Source of the DNA: Epilithonimonas xixisoli
GTDB taxonomy: Bacteria; Bacteroidota; Bacteroidia; Flavobacteriales; Weeksellaceae
DNA length: 64,000 bases
Direction of reading: 5' to 3'
NCBI RefSeq assembly: GCF_004365655.1
Contig: NZ_SOEO01000002.1
Coordinates: forward strand, 372,001-436,000
Shown one piece after another: positions 43,285 to 51,910 of the stretch. The notes below the pieces were generated by a model. It was not told the DNA's origin. It did not search any database and saw nothing but the letters and a program-made list of their open reading frames with translations. The position numbers and the translations under genes were made by a program. Positions within the stretch are counted from its first letter, which is position 1, and each line of letters begins with the position of its first letter.

Positions 43285-43747
43285 TTTACCTCATCGAATC
43301 GAAATCATCGAATCAAAAAAATTGATTGGATTTAGTATTATAACTTCTTTCCAAGACGACAAAACACCAATTGTCTGGCGAAAATTTATGATGAGAAAAA
43401 ATGAAATTACCAATCGAATTTCTGACCAACTAATTTCCCTTCAAATTTATCCTAAGAATTTTACGCCTAATCAATCTTTCAAAAAATATGCTTTGGCTGA
43501 AGTTTCTGATTTCGATAATCTTTCCGAAGAATTTGAAACACTTGAATTAAAGAGTGGAAAATATTTAGTTTTTAATTACACAGGAAAAGCGGAAAATGGA
43601 CCAGAAATTTTCGGATATATTTTTCAAAATTTCATTCCAGAAAATCAATTTGAGGTTGATGACAGACCACATTTTGAGATTTTCGATGATGATTATAATC
43701 CACAAAGCGATTCTGCTGAAGAAGAGATTTGGATTCCGATAAAGTAA
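43274..43747 (+). CDS. GyrI-like small-molecule-binding protein
   Basis: Encodes 157 residues with the effector-binding (GyrI/SHS2-type) fold: IEIIESKKLIGFSI at the start, LELKSGKYLVFNYTG in the middle, and the typical end RPHFEIFDDDY...EEIWIPI. The DNA-binding half of AraC/MerR relatives is absent, so it is a stand-alone ligand-binding domain. It overlaps the end of the GNAT gene by 11 bases, so the pair is co-translated. Confidence 0.8.
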   Translation: MKINLPHRIEIIESKKLIGFSIITSFQDDKTPIVWRKFMMRKNEITNRISDQLISLQIYPKNFTPNQSFKKYALAEVSDFDNLSEEFETLELKSGKYLVFNYTGKAENGPEIFGYIFQNFIPENQFEVDDRPHFEIFDDDYNPQSDSAEEEIWIPIK

Positions 43748-43750
43748 TTA

Positions 43751-44197
43751 TTAGTCCAAAATCTGCGAAGCGTGGTCTTTCGTCTTCACTTTATCGATAA
43801 CCTGAATACAAATTCCGTTTTCATCAAAAACAAAAGTTGTTCTTACGATTCCCATAAATTCTCTTCCCATAAATTTTTTCAACTGCCAAACTCCGAATTT
43901 GTTAATCACATCGTGGTTTTCATCGGCAATCATATCAAAAGGCAATTCATTTTTCACGGCGAAATTCTTTTGACGTTTTACAGAATCTGCACTTATCCCA
44001 AGTAACTGAAAACCTTTCTTTTTCAACACCGAATAATTATCTCTCAAATTACAAGCCTCCGCCGTACAACCTGGCGTCCTCGCTTTTGGATAAAAGAAAA
44101 CAACGAGTTTTTTGCCTCTCAAATTTTGAGAATCGACTGGTTCTCCGTTTTGATTTGTTCCGATAAATTCCGGTAAAGAATCGCCAAGCTTCAACAT
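43751..44197 (-). CDS. bcp: Thioredoxin-dependent thiol peroxidase (Bcp)
   Basis: Encodes 148 residues of the PrxQ/Bcp peroxiredoxin class. The peroxidatic cysteine is C44 and the resolving cysteine C49 in RTPGCTAEACNLRD, the five-residue spacing of the E. coli type. The GLY-rich FFYPKA strand precedes it. It reduces hydroperoxides in the cytoplasm with thioredoxin. It is divergent from nth, sharing a short promoter region. Confidence 0.95.
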   Translation of the reverse strand: MLKLGDSLPEFIGTNQNGEPVDSQNLRGKKLVVFFYPKARTPGCTAEACNLRDNYSVLKKKGFQLLGISADSVKRQKNFAVKNELPFDMIADENHDVINKFGVWQLKKFMGREFMGIVRTTFVFDENGICIQVIDKVKTKDHASQILD

Positions 44198-44203
44198 AAT
44201 TTC

Positions 44204-44211
44204 TATTTTTG
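44204..44211 (+). promoter_or_regulatory. -7 box of nth
   Basis: TATTTTTG matches the consensus exactly and lies 21 bases before the ATG at 44233. This rules out the longer frame that begins with TTG at 44209. Confidence 0.6.
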
Positions 44212-44232
44212 TACGACAAAGTTACCATCAAA

Positions 44233-44859
44233 ATGACGAAAAAGCAAAGAGCCCAGATTGTTCAGGAAGAATTAGAAAAATTATACCCCGAAGTTCCGAT
44301 TCCGCTGGAGCACAAAGACGTTTATACTTTGATGGTTGCGGTGGCGCTTTCTGCCCAAACGACAGACAAAAAAGTGAATCAAATCACGCCAAAACTTTTT
44401 GCAGTCGCTGACACGCCTGAAAAAATGGCAAAGTTGAGCTTTGAAGAAATCCGAGAATTGATTAAAGAAATAGGATTAACCAATTCTAAAGCGAAAAATC
44501 TGAAAAAAATGGCGGAAGTGCTGGTCGAAAAATATAATTCGGTTGTTCCTCAGACTTATGAAGAATTGGAAGGTTTGGCTGGTGTTGGTCACAAAACGGC
44601 TTCTGTTGTGATGAGTCAGGGATTTGGTTTTCCCGCTTTTCCGGTTGACACGCATATCCATAGATTGATGACACAATGGAAATTGACATCAGGGAAAAAT
44701 GTTGCCGAAACCGAACGCGATGCAAAAAATCTTTGGGACGAAAGTGTGTGGAACAAATTGCATCTTCAAATCATCTTTTACGGACGAGAATATTCACCAG
44801 CACGAGGAAATAAGGAAAGAGATTTCATTCCTAAATTATTGTTTCCAGAGAAAGTTTAA
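44233..44859 (+). CDS. nth: Endonuclease III homolog without an iron-sulfur cluster
   Basis: Encodes 208 residues. The helix-hairpin-helix LAGVGHKT (115-122) includes the catalytic Lys at 121, and the catalytic Asp is D139 in PVDTHIHR. E. coli Nth ends in a four-cysteine [4Fe-4S] loop; here the matching region (IIFYGREYSPARGNKERDF) has no cysteine, and the protein has none at all. It is otherwise a full bifunctional DNA glycosylase/AP lyase for oxidised pyrimidines. The stop codon overlaps that of the convergent HPP gene within TTAA. Confidence 0.92.
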   Translation: MTKKQRAQIVQEELEKLYPEVPIPLEHKDVYTLMVAVALSAQTTDKKVNQITPKLFAVADTPEKMAKLSFEEIRELIKEIGLTNSKAKNLKKMAEVLVEKYNSVVPQTYEELEGLAGVGHKTASVVMSQGFGFPAFPVDTHIHRLMTQWKLTSGKNVAETERDAKNLWDESVWNKLHLQIIFYGREYSPARGNKERDFIPKLLFPEKV

Positions 44860-45452
44860 TCTTTCTTTTTCAACATCCGTCTCATATGAACATATTTGGA
44901 TTGACGAATTTGATGCGGATATTTTCTCCCTTTTGGAATGTTATTGAAAATCAAAGCCACAATTAATAAAATCAATGCGCCACTCAAAACCGGCGACAAC
45001 GCATACCAATATCCCAATTCCTGAATTTTCTGTGCTGGAAGAACCGCAATCAAAGCTGTTGCACCGCCTGGTGGATGCATTGTTTTTGTGATTTGCATTA
45101 CAACTATCGATGAAGCAACTGCAATAGAAGCGCTTAACCAAAGAATATCTGGTAAAAATTTATACGCTGTAACGCCGACCAAAGCTGAAAAAACGTGTCC
45201 GCCAATCAGATTTCGTGGTTGGGCTAAAGGACTGTTCACCGCGCCATAAATCAAAACACTGGATGCTCCGAATGAACCAATTAGAAAAACATTTTCAATC
45301 TCTGAAAAATGTTGAGACTGTAAAAAAGCAATCAATCCAATTCCGAAAAAAGCCCCAAGAAATGACCAAAGATGGTCTTTGAAATCAACAAGAGTTTCTT
45401 GATAAAAAATATACTGAGTTCGCTTGAGTCTTCTTTTTAATTGCTTCTTCAT
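44856..45452 (-). CDS. HPP family membrane protein
   Basis: Encodes 198 residues with four membrane segments. The family signature HPPGGATALIAVL is clear near residue 115, and GAVNSPLAQPRNLIGGHV precedes it. The N-terminus is basic (KKQLKRRLKRT). HPP proteins have been linked to nitrite transport in plants and cyanobacteria; the bacterial role is not known. It converges on nth with a four-base overlap. Confidence 0.87.
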   Translation of the reverse strand: MKKQLKRRLKRTQYIFYQETLVDFKDHLWSFLGAFFGIGLIAFLQSQHFSEIENVFLIGSFGASSVLIYGAVNSPLAQPRNLIGGHVFSALVGVTAYKFLPDILWLSASIAVASSIVVMQITKTMHPPGGATALIAVLPAQKIQELGYWYALSPVLSGALILLIVALIFNNIPKGRKYPHQIRQSKYVHMRRMLKKKD

Positions 45453-45456
45453 TAGA

Positions 45457-47256
45457 TTATTTCACATTTTTTGCCCAAAGATCCATTTTTCTTTCCAAAA
45501 CTTCCAAAGGCAGACAACCTTGGCTCAAAACTTCGTCGTGGAAAGATGCGAGATTGAATTTTTTACCTTGTTCTTTTTGATACTTGTTTCTTAATTCTCT
45601 GATTTTCATCGCACCAGTTTTGTAACTCAACGCTTGTCCAGGCATTGCCATATAGCGCTCCACTTCTGCCGTTGCTCCGGCTTCGTCATAAGCGACATTG
45701 CTCAGGAAATATTTGATGGCTTCCTCGCGAGACATTTGACCAGTGTGAATTCCTGTATCGATGACTAAACGAACAGCACGCAACATCTCATCACTCAAAG
45801 AACCCATTTTTTGATACGGATCGGTGTAAAGTCCGAACTCTTGCCCGAGCGATTCGCAGTACAAAGCCCAGCCTTCACCATAAGCGCCAATCCAACTGAA
45901 TCTCATAAACTTAGGCAATTTCAAATTTTCCTGTTGAAGCGAGATTTGATAATGATGACCGGGAATCGCTTCGTGAAGAAACAGAGATTCCATCCCAGAA
46001 GTGACATTGAATTTTGATGGGTCTGGAATTGGCATATAGAAAATCCCGGGACGTTTCCCATCTGGACTTCCTTGCACGTATTCTGCGCTGGCACTTGCTT
46101 CGCGGTACTTTTCGGTTTGTCGGATTTCGAAAGGACTTTTAGGCGTCACGTTGAACATTGTTTTCAACTTCGGCGTGATTTTATCTAATATGGATTGAAA
46201 ACCAGCCAACACTTCTTTCGAGGTTTTGTAGGGCATAGCTTTGGAATCGGTTTTTACGAAGTTTAAAAATTCTTCCAAAGAACCTTTGAAACCAACTTGA
46301 TTCTTCACTTTTTCCATATCACTTCTCAGTCTTTCCACTTCGGCAAGTCCTGTTTTGTGGATTTCGTCTGGCGTTTTGCTTGTAGTTGTCCAGCTTTTTA
46401 CATAATAATTGTAAATATTACTGCCATTTGGTAAAGCATTGTAACCATTTGTCATTCTGGATTTTGGCAAATATTCCTTTTCTAAAAATTCTGCCATCTT
46501 GAGATAAGCTGGAATCAATTTATTTTTAATAGCGTCTTGATATAACTTAGAATATTTGTTGGCTGTTACAGGATTGAAAGTTTTGGGAAGCGTTTTTATC
46601 GGACCATAAAAAATATTTTTCTCGATTTCGAAAGTCGTTATTTCTTCCGCTTTCATTTGGGGAATCATTTTTATCACTAATGATTTTGGCAGAACGACAT
46701 TATTTTTGATTCCTAATTTGAAATTCTCGATTGCAGAATCCATCCAAACAGGAAATTCATCTACCCTTTTCAACCAATTGTCATAATCTTTTTCGGTTTT
46801 GAATGGTTGAATCCCTGTTCCGCTTCCCAACATCGGAAAAGTCAATGGCAAACCTTCGAACTGTGTAAAAGGAATGTATTCCGGATGATAGGCGTAGCGT
46901 TCCTGCTTATCTATCAATGTATATTCTAAAACATCGAAAATCACTTTTTGATTATCATCCAAAGCATCATAATCGATTGATTTTAATTGAGTTTGTACCG
47001 AATTGTAAAACGCAATTTCCTTTTGAATAAAATCTTGACTTAGATTATTTGGCAAAAGGTCATTGTATCTTTCATCGCCTTGTGAAGTAGCTTCCAGAGG
47101 ATATAATTTCAAATATTCTTCATAATATTTTGAAGCAATGGTGTCCAGATTTGCAGTGGATGATTCTGTCACTTTCATCATTGGAGAATCGCCTTTTTTG
47201 CAAGAACTCGTGAGAAGAAGGGCAACAAAAGCTATAATGGTGTAAAAAGATTTCAT
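45457..47256 (-). CDS. DUF885 lipoprotein, putative metallopeptidase
   Basis: Encodes 599 residues with a lipobox (LLLTSSCKK, C19) and an otherwise helical DUF885 chain. The motif FLHEAIPGHHYQ near 420 provides a histidine/glutamate metal site, and ESLFLHEAI and EAIKYFL are family-typical. Members are predicted metal-dependent carboxypeptidases of the M32-like clan. It is anchored to the membrane by the lipid. It lies four bases past the HPP ATG on the same strand, so it is upstream in a possible two-gene unit. Confidence 0.87.
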   Translation of the reverse strand: MKSFYTIIAFVALLLTSSCKKGDSPMMKVTESSTANLDTIASKYYEEYLKLYPLEATSQGDERYNDLLPNNLSQDFIQKEIAFYNSVQTQLKSIDYDALDDNQKVIFDVLEYTLIDKQERYAYHPEYIPFTQFEGLPLTFPMLGSGTGIQPFKTEKDYDNWLKRVDEFPVWMDSAIENFKLGIKNNVVLPKSLVIKMIPQMKAEEITTFEIEKNIFYGPIKTLPKTFNPVTANKYSKLYQDAIKNKLIPAYLKMAEFLEKEYLPKSRMTNGYNALPNGSNIYNYYVKSWTTTSKTPDEIHKTGLAEVERLRSDMEKVKNQVGFKGSLEEFLNFVKTDSKAMPYKTSKEVLAGFQSILDKITPKLKTMFNVTPKSPFEIRQTEKYREASASAEYVQGSPDGKRPGIFYMPIPDPSKFNVTSGMESLFLHEAIPGHHYQISLQQENLKLPKFMRFSWIGAYGEGWALYCESLGQEFGLYTDPYQKMGSLSDEMLRAVRLVIDTGIHTGQMSREEAIKYFLSNVAYDEAGATAEVERYMAMPGQALSYKTGAMKIRELRNKYQKEQGKKFNLASFHDEVLSQGCLPLEVLERKMDLWAKNVK

Positions 47257-47427
47257 TGTGAAAATTTTAAGCAGTGTAAAGATAATATTTTAATGTTTAT
47301 AAATGATTGACCCCAATTTTTAAGAGGAGTCATTATTTTAGATTAACACAATATCAACAATTGTATCAAAATCTGTGATAATAATTAAAAATAATGTACA
47401 AATATTTCTGTACTTCATTCTATTTTT

Positions 47428-47435
47428 TATCTTTG
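47428..47435 (+). promoter_or_regulatory. -7 box of the acidic protein gene
   Basis: TATCTTTG is an exact TAnnTTTG match, 44 bases before the ATG at 47480. No -33 box is seen. Confidence 0.5.
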
Positions 47436-47479
47436 TTAATCAATTTAAAATTATCACTTCATAATTTATTATCCTTATA

Positions 47480-47938
47480 ATGAAAGGAATATTAAAGATT
47501 TACCATCCAGAGGAAACTCTGAAGTATTTTATCAAGAGCACATACTGCAAATCTGTTTACATCAATTCGCAGAACTTTTTGGAAGTAGAAATCATCACAG
47601 ATGACGCTTTGGATCACGTGGACGATGATTCTTTACAATACAACTTCCCCCAATTATCATTGGATGTTATCGAGTTTCCTGTAACGACTTCTGAGTTGGA
47701 AGGGCAAACTTTTCTTGTAGAAGACACAGACGATGAGGTTTTTACAGAAGTTGACCTTTTTGATGACGAGGATGCTTTCTTGTTTGAAAACGAATTGACC
47801 TTCGATAAAAATGAATCGGGCGACCTCCAGCTATGTTGGAAAGGAAACATCACAGATTTCTACACCGGATCCGAAAATCCAATCCCTTTCAAATTAAAAT
47901 GCCACTTCCGTCCGGACGAGATAGAAGTTGACGACTAA
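47480..47938 (+). CDS. Acidic cytoplasmic protein, function unknown
   Basis: Encodes 152 residues, strongly acidic (stretches such as HVDDDSLQY, VEDTDDEVFTEVDLFDDED). It has no signal peptide or membrane segment, and no recognisable domain. The beta-rich C-terminal half (DLQLCWKGNITDFYTGSE) suggests a small folded domain. It precedes the TonB gene by 72 bases, but a palindrome and probably a promoter separate them. Confidence 0.6.
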   Translation: MKGILKIYHPEETLKYFIKSTYCKSVYINSQNFLEVEIITDDALDHVDDDSLQYNFPQLSLDVIEFPVTTSELEGQTFLVEDTDDEVFTEVDLFDDEDAFLFENELTFDKNESGDLQLCWKGNITDFYTGSENPIPFKLKCHFRPDEIEVDD

Positions 47939-47971
47939 TTTTTTCAGGAAATAATATTTATATTTACGAAT

Positions 47972-47994
47972 CGTTATAAAATTAATTTATAACG
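47972..47994. promoter_or_regulatory. Palindrome upstream of the TonB gene
   Basis: CGTTATAAA and TTTATAACG form a perfect nine-base inverted repeat around ATTAA, 16 bases before the TonB ATG. There is no T run, so an operator or leader hairpin is more likely than a terminator. No regulator gene is adjacent. Confidence 0.4.
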
Positions 47995-48010
47995 CAAACA
48001 AGTTTTTCCT

Positions 48011-48940
48011 ATGTATCAGGATCTGGATGATATTATTTTCGAAGACCGACATAAGGCTTATGGTGCTTATGAATTCCGCAAGCATTATGAGTTCACGCTT
48101 ACCAAAGCTTTGGTGGTGGGAATTTTTATTTTCTCGGTTCTATTTTTTCTTCCAACGTCCTTCATCAAACCAACAAAACAAACCGCAGTCAATAGCGAAA
48201 AAATCATCCCGATTGATATGACAGAAATGCGTATCAACTATGGTGACAACACAAACGGCAAAGGCTTGGAAGAACCAAAAGAGGAAGAAGGTAGTCCTGC
48301 GCCAATCGTAGAAAAGAAAGAGGAAAAAGAAGTGGTGGCAGAAGTTGCAAAAGCGTCTAAAGAAAAAGCAGAAAAAGACATTCCTGAAAATACAGTTCCT
48401 ATCCCAACCCGAACAAAAAATCCGCCAGTAGCCACAAAAAAATCTACTGAAAAATCTAATTCAACTGCCGTTGCAAATTCTACAAAAACAACCACTGCAA
48501 AAACCACTGCAAAAGGTGACATCAAAAAAGAAAATGCAACAGGCGACGGACGAGGAAACGCAGCGATTGGAAATCTACTGAAAGGACGAGGAACTAAATC
48601 CGGTTCTCAAGGCAACGGAACTGGACCTGGAAATTATGGCGATCCACTTGGTGGCGATGGCGACGGAAACAGCTTAATTGGAATCGATAGAAAGTTAACT
48701 GGCTTTATCCCCGGAACAATGGGAAGAGGTGGCGCACAACCCAACCACGACTGCCAAGCCAGCGGAAGCATCACCATTTCTTACACAGTCGACAAATCCG
48801 GAAAAGTAACATCTGCCAGACGACAAAGCGGAAACTCCGACCCTTGCCTCAGCAGCACAGCCGTAAGCTGGGTAAAGCAATATGTAAAAGCGGAAGCTGC
48901 GAATGTGGCATCCAAAGGAACTTATAAAATAACTTTTTAA
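48011..48940 (+). CDS. TonB-like energy transducer 1
   Basis: Encodes 309 residues: a cytoplasmic N-terminus (MYQDLDDIIFEDRHKAYGAY), one membrane helix (about 34-52), a long Glu/Lys/Thr/Pro-rich periplasmic stretch (about 75-190), and a C-terminal domain with LTGFIPGTMG, ISYTVDKSGKVTSA and GTYKITF. The C-terminal domain is homologous to that of the protein at 49685. Two cysteines (in NHDCQ and DPCLS) are conserved between them. TonB proteins couple inner-membrane proton flow to outer-membrane receptors. Confidence 0.8.
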   Translation: MYQDLDDIIFEDRHKAYGAYEFRKHYEFTLTKALVVGIFIFSVLFFLPTSFIKPTKQTAVNSEKIIPIDMTEMRINYGDNTNGKGLEEPKEEEGSPAPIVEKKEEKEVVAEVAKASKEKAEKDIPENTVPIPTRTKNPPVATKKSTEKSNSTAVANSTKTTTAKTTAKGDIKKENATGDGRGNAAIGNLLKGRGTKSGSQGNGTGPGNYGDPLGGDGDGNSLIGIDRKLTGFIPGTMGRGGAQPNHDCQASGSITISYTVDKSGKVTSARRQSGNSDPCLSSTAVSWVKQYVKAEAANVASKGTYKITF

Positions 48941-48994
48941 AACTCCTTTTAATAATAATTTTCAGGATTTTTTTTCGAAATCTGTCCTGATAAA

Positions 48995-49002
48995 TACTTT
49001 TG
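48995..49002 (+). promoter_or_regulatory. -7 box of the ExbB-like gene
   Basis: TACTTTTG matches the consensus exactly, 39 bases before the ATG at 49042, so the exbB-like gene may be transcribed apart from the upstream TonB gene. Confidence 0.55.
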
Positions 49003-49041
49003 TAATTCATAAATTTGAACCTGTAAATAATTAATAAAACT

Positions 49042-49683
49042 ATGGCAAATCAAAATATTTCTGTTTGGGAATTCCTTTTTGGTGGAGGCTTACTAAGCGT
49101 TTCTCTTATCATCATCTTAATATTCTCAGGAATTGCGGCCATCGTTTTCTTTGCTCAGAAATTACTTGCCCTCAACAAAGAAAATAGAGTTGATCCTTAT
49201 TTACTTAAAAATGTGAATGACTTGCTGAATGACGGTAGAATACAATCTGCCGTAGATTTTTGCAGAAGAGATAACTCTCCAGAATCCAGAAGCGTAGAAA
49301 AAGGGCTTTCACGACTGGGAAGACCAGTGAGCGAAATCTCCAACGCCATGGAAACCCACGCACAGATAGAACTCAACAAAGCTGAAAAAAACATTAGCTA
49401 TCTCGCCACACTTTCTGGAGCAGCGCCAATGCTAGGACTTCTGGGTGGTATTTTGATTTTGGCTTCGACGTTTGGAACCTTGTCAAAAACGGATGTTGCA
49501 ACTTCTCAAAATCTTTTGGCTGGAGACTTCTACAAAGCTTTGGCGCCGTCTGCAGTTGGATTGATTGTGGGGTTTTTATCTTATGTTTTTCATAATATTT
49601 TGGTCGCAAAAGTAGATTATCTTTTAATGAAAATTCAGTACCACACCAATGAATTTTTAGACATTATCAACAAACCTTCTTAA
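49042..49683 (+). CDS. MotA/TolQ/ExbB proton channel
   Basis: Encodes 213 residues with three membrane segments (about 15-36, 118-142 and 168-190). ATLSGAAPMLGLLGGILIL and ALAPSAVGLIVGFLSYVFHN carry the pore-lining pattern of the family. It supplies proton-motive-force energy to TonB-type transducers. The next gene starts one base after its stop, in the place usually taken by exbD. Confidence 0.9.
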   Translation: MANQNISVWEFLFGGGLLSVSLIIILIFSGIAAIVFFAQKLLALNKENRVDPYLLKNVNDLLNDGRIQSAVDFCRRDNSPESRSVEKGLSRLGRPVSEISNAMETHAQIELNKAEKNISYLATLSGAAPMLGLLGGILILASTFGTLSKTDVATSQNLLAGDFYKALAPSAVGLIVGFLSYVFHNILVAKVDYLLMKIQYHTNEFLDIINKPS

Positions 49684-49684
49684 G

Positions 49685-50314
49685 ATGGAATTCCGAAGAA
49701 GAACGAAAAAATTGTCTGGGTTGCCAATTGCGTTTTATGCCGTTGTGCTGTTGTTTTTTGTGCTTTTATTTTCGTTTAATTCGGCTTACTTCAAAGTTCC
49801 AGAACAACCGAAGCCTGTTATTGCAGAAGTTCCAGAAATAAAAGTTGAACCTAAAACAGACTCCGTTGTAAAACCAGAAATATACGTTCCTGATGTTGAA
49901 GTTTTACCAGCAGACACGGCTTCAATTGCCAAGGAATCAACACCTCTGAAAGAAGAAAAAAAGGAAACAGCTGAAGATAAAAAAATCGCCAAAAAAGACG
50001 AGAAAAAAGAAGCTGCAACCACAGATTCCAAGGACGACAAAATTACCAAAATAGGCAAAGACAGAATCTTAACGGGATTCATTCCTGGAACGATGGGAAA
50101 AGCTGGAAAATTGCCTACTCACAATTGCAAAGCCAAAGGCCAGCTCGTAATGTTCATAACGGTTGACAAAGCTGGAAACGTAACTTCCGCAGGAAGAAGC
50201 AGCGGCATCAAAGATGCTTGTAATGTGACTGCAGCTGTGATCTGGACAAAGAAATATGTGAAGGCAAAAAAATCTCAGAACATTTCTCAGGGAACTTACA
50301 CGATTGTTTTTTAA
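49685..50314 (+). CDS. TonB-like energy transducer 2 in the exbD position
   Basis: Encodes 209 residues. After MEFRRRTKKLS comes one membrane helix (about 14-36) with no acidic residue, then a Glu/Lys-rich stretch, then the same C-terminal domain as the 48011 protein (LTGFIPGTMGKAG, MFITVDKAGNVTSAG, GTYTIVF), including both cysteines (NCKAK, DACNV). ExbD proteins need a membrane Asp, which is missing here. It is tightly coupled to the channel gene and is the most likely direct partner of it. Confidence 0.8.
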   Translation: MEFRRRTKKLSGLPIAFYAVVLLFFVLLFSFNSAYFKVPEQPKPVIAEVPEIKVEPKTDSVVKPEIYVPDVEVLPADTASIAKESTPLKEEKKETAEDKKIAKKDEKKEAATTDSKDDKITKIGKDRILTGFIPGTMGKAGKLPTHNCKAKGQLVMFITVDKAGNVTSAGRSSGIKDACNVTAAVIWTKKYVKAKKSQNISQGTYTIVF

Positions 50315-50334
50315 TGATTCAGACTTAATTATTG

Positions 50335-50577
50335 ATGAAAAAATTCAAGAAAATTTTCATTTTAATTATCCTTTCTTTAATAGGAGCCATACTGATTGGT
50401 AGTCTTGTAATTATTATTTTATTGACAATAATTCCATCAAGGGACAGCGAGGGGCATCCAATAATGCCAATATTTCAAATGTTAGCAGGTTGGTTTTGTG
50501 GAATCATTAGCATTCCTTTGTTAATTTGGTTAGGATATAAAAAATTATTGAATTTCAAAACCAAGCATGATTCTTAA
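50335..50577 (+). CDS. Small membrane protein, function unknown
   Basis: Encodes 80 residues, two hydrophobic segments (about 7-30 and 43-63) with a short charged loop and a basic tail. The open frame starts at a TTG at 50332, but the adjacent ATG at 50335 is the natural start. It follows TonB-like protein 2 after 20 bases and may be part of that operon. No family is recognised. Confidence 0.5.
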   Translation: MKKFKKIFILIILSLIGAILIGSLVIIILLTIIPSRDSEGHPIMPIFQMLAGWFCGIISIPLLIWLGYKKLLNFKTKHDS

Positions 50578-50627
50578 TTTTGATGATAATGAAAATTCTA
50601 TTTCCAGAATATTTGTAATAATTGCCT

Positions 50628-51866
50628 ATGACTTCACAAGATTATAACGAAGCCGTAGAATGGCTTTTCGCCCAGGCGCCTAATTACCAAAGAGACGGAT
50701 CTTCGGCATATAAACCCGGACTTGAAAACATTAAAAAGCTCTGTGCTTTATTCGGGAATCCGCAGGACAAAATCAAAACAATCCATATTGGCGGAACCAA
50801 CGGAAAAGGTTCTACGAGCAATATGTTGGCTTCGGTTCTTCAAGAATCGGGTTACAAAATCGGGCTTTATAATTCGCCGCATTTGGTTGATTTCACGGAA
50901 CGAATCAAAGTGAATGGTGAGAATTGTGACAAAGAATTTGTTTACAATTTCATCCAGAAATTAAAAGAATTACCGAGCGAAATCCAGCCTTCTTTTTTTG
51001 AATTCACAACCATAATGGCTTTTGAATATTTTTATCAAAAAAATGTTGATTATGCAATCATCGAAGTTGGTCTGGGAGGAAGATTGGATTCTACCAATAT
51101 CATCAAACCGTTAGTTTCAGCGATTACGAATGTTCAGCTTGACCATCAAGACCTTTTGGGAGAAACGATTGAAGAAATTGCATTTGAAAAAGCTGGAATC
51201 ATTAAGGAAAACATTCCTATAATTTCTGGAGATGAAAAAGATGCGGTAAAGGAAATCATCATCAATAAAGCAAAACAACAGAATGCTAATTTCATTGATG
51301 CAACAACAATTGAAAGTTTTTTAGAATCTGATCTTAAGGGAAAATATCAAAAGAAAAACATCCGAGTGGTTTTGGCTTTGGTAGATGAATTGAAAAAGCA
51401 AGGTTTAAAAATAACGGAGGAAAATATAAAATCAGGACTTTTGAATGTCTATAAAAACACAAACTTCATCGGACGTTGGTTTGAGTTTTCACAGAATCCT
51501 TTGACGATTTGTGATACTGGCCACAACAAAGCTGGTTTGGAAGAGGTTTTCAATCAATTAAAAGATTATTCTCAACATAAACATATCGTTCTTGGTTTTG
51601 TAAATGAGAAAAAAATTGATGAAGTTTTGGAAATTTTGTCCAAAAATGAAAACTATTATTTTGTGAAACCAAACGTCAACCGAGGTCGAAATCCGGAAAC
51701 TTACGAGGAACAGTTGAAAAAAAGTGAAATTAATTACAAAATTTTTCAAAACGTCCAGGATGGTTATCTTTCTGCAAGACAGAATTGTAAAGTGGGCGAA
51801 ATGATTTTTATTGGCGGAAGTAACTTTGTGGTTGGAGATTTTTTAGAAAAAAATTTGTTGATTTAG
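50628..51866 (+). CDS. folC: Folylpolyglutamate/dihydrofolate synthase
   Basis: Encodes 412 residues from the ATG at 50628; the open frame begins two codons earlier at a TTG. The ATP loop is IHIGGTNGKGSTSNML (about 50-65), then LYNSPHLVDFTERI, VGLGGRLDSTN and TNVQLDHQDLLG, and a later CDTGHNKAGL. It adds glutamate to dihydropteroate and to folates. The end of the gene contains the -33 element of the tRNA promoter. Confidence 0.94.
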   Translation: MTSQDYNEAVEWLFAQAPNYQRDGSSAYKPGLENIKKLCALFGNPQDKIKTIHIGGTNGKGSTSNMLASVLQESGYKIGLYNSPHLVDFTERIKVNGENCDKEFVYNFIQKLKELPSEIQPSFFEFTTIMAFEYFYQKNVDYAIIEVGLGGRLDSTNIIKPLVSAITNVQLDHQDLLGETIEEIAFEKAGIIKENIPIISGDEKDAVKEIIINKAKQQNANFIDATTIESFLESDLKGKYQKKNIRVVLALVDELKKQGLKITEENIKSGLLNVYKNTNFIGRWFEFSQNPLTICDTGHNKAGLEEVFNQLKDYSQHKHIVLGFVNEKKIDEVLEILSKNENYYFVKPNVNRGRNPETYEEQLKKSEINYKIFQNVQDGYLSARQNCKVGEMIFIGGSNFVVGDFLEKNLLI

Positions 51867-51884
51867 TAATAAGTTGTATATTTG
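51854..51884 (+). promoter_or_regulatory. Promoter of the tRNA-Val pair
   Basis: TTTG at 51854-51857 (inside the end of folC) and TATATTTG at 51877-51884 are 19 bases apart and match both Bacteroidota elements. The first tRNA starts 26 bases further. Confidence 0.75.
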
Positions 51885-51910
51885 CACCACTCAAAACGGT
51901 AACACGTTGC

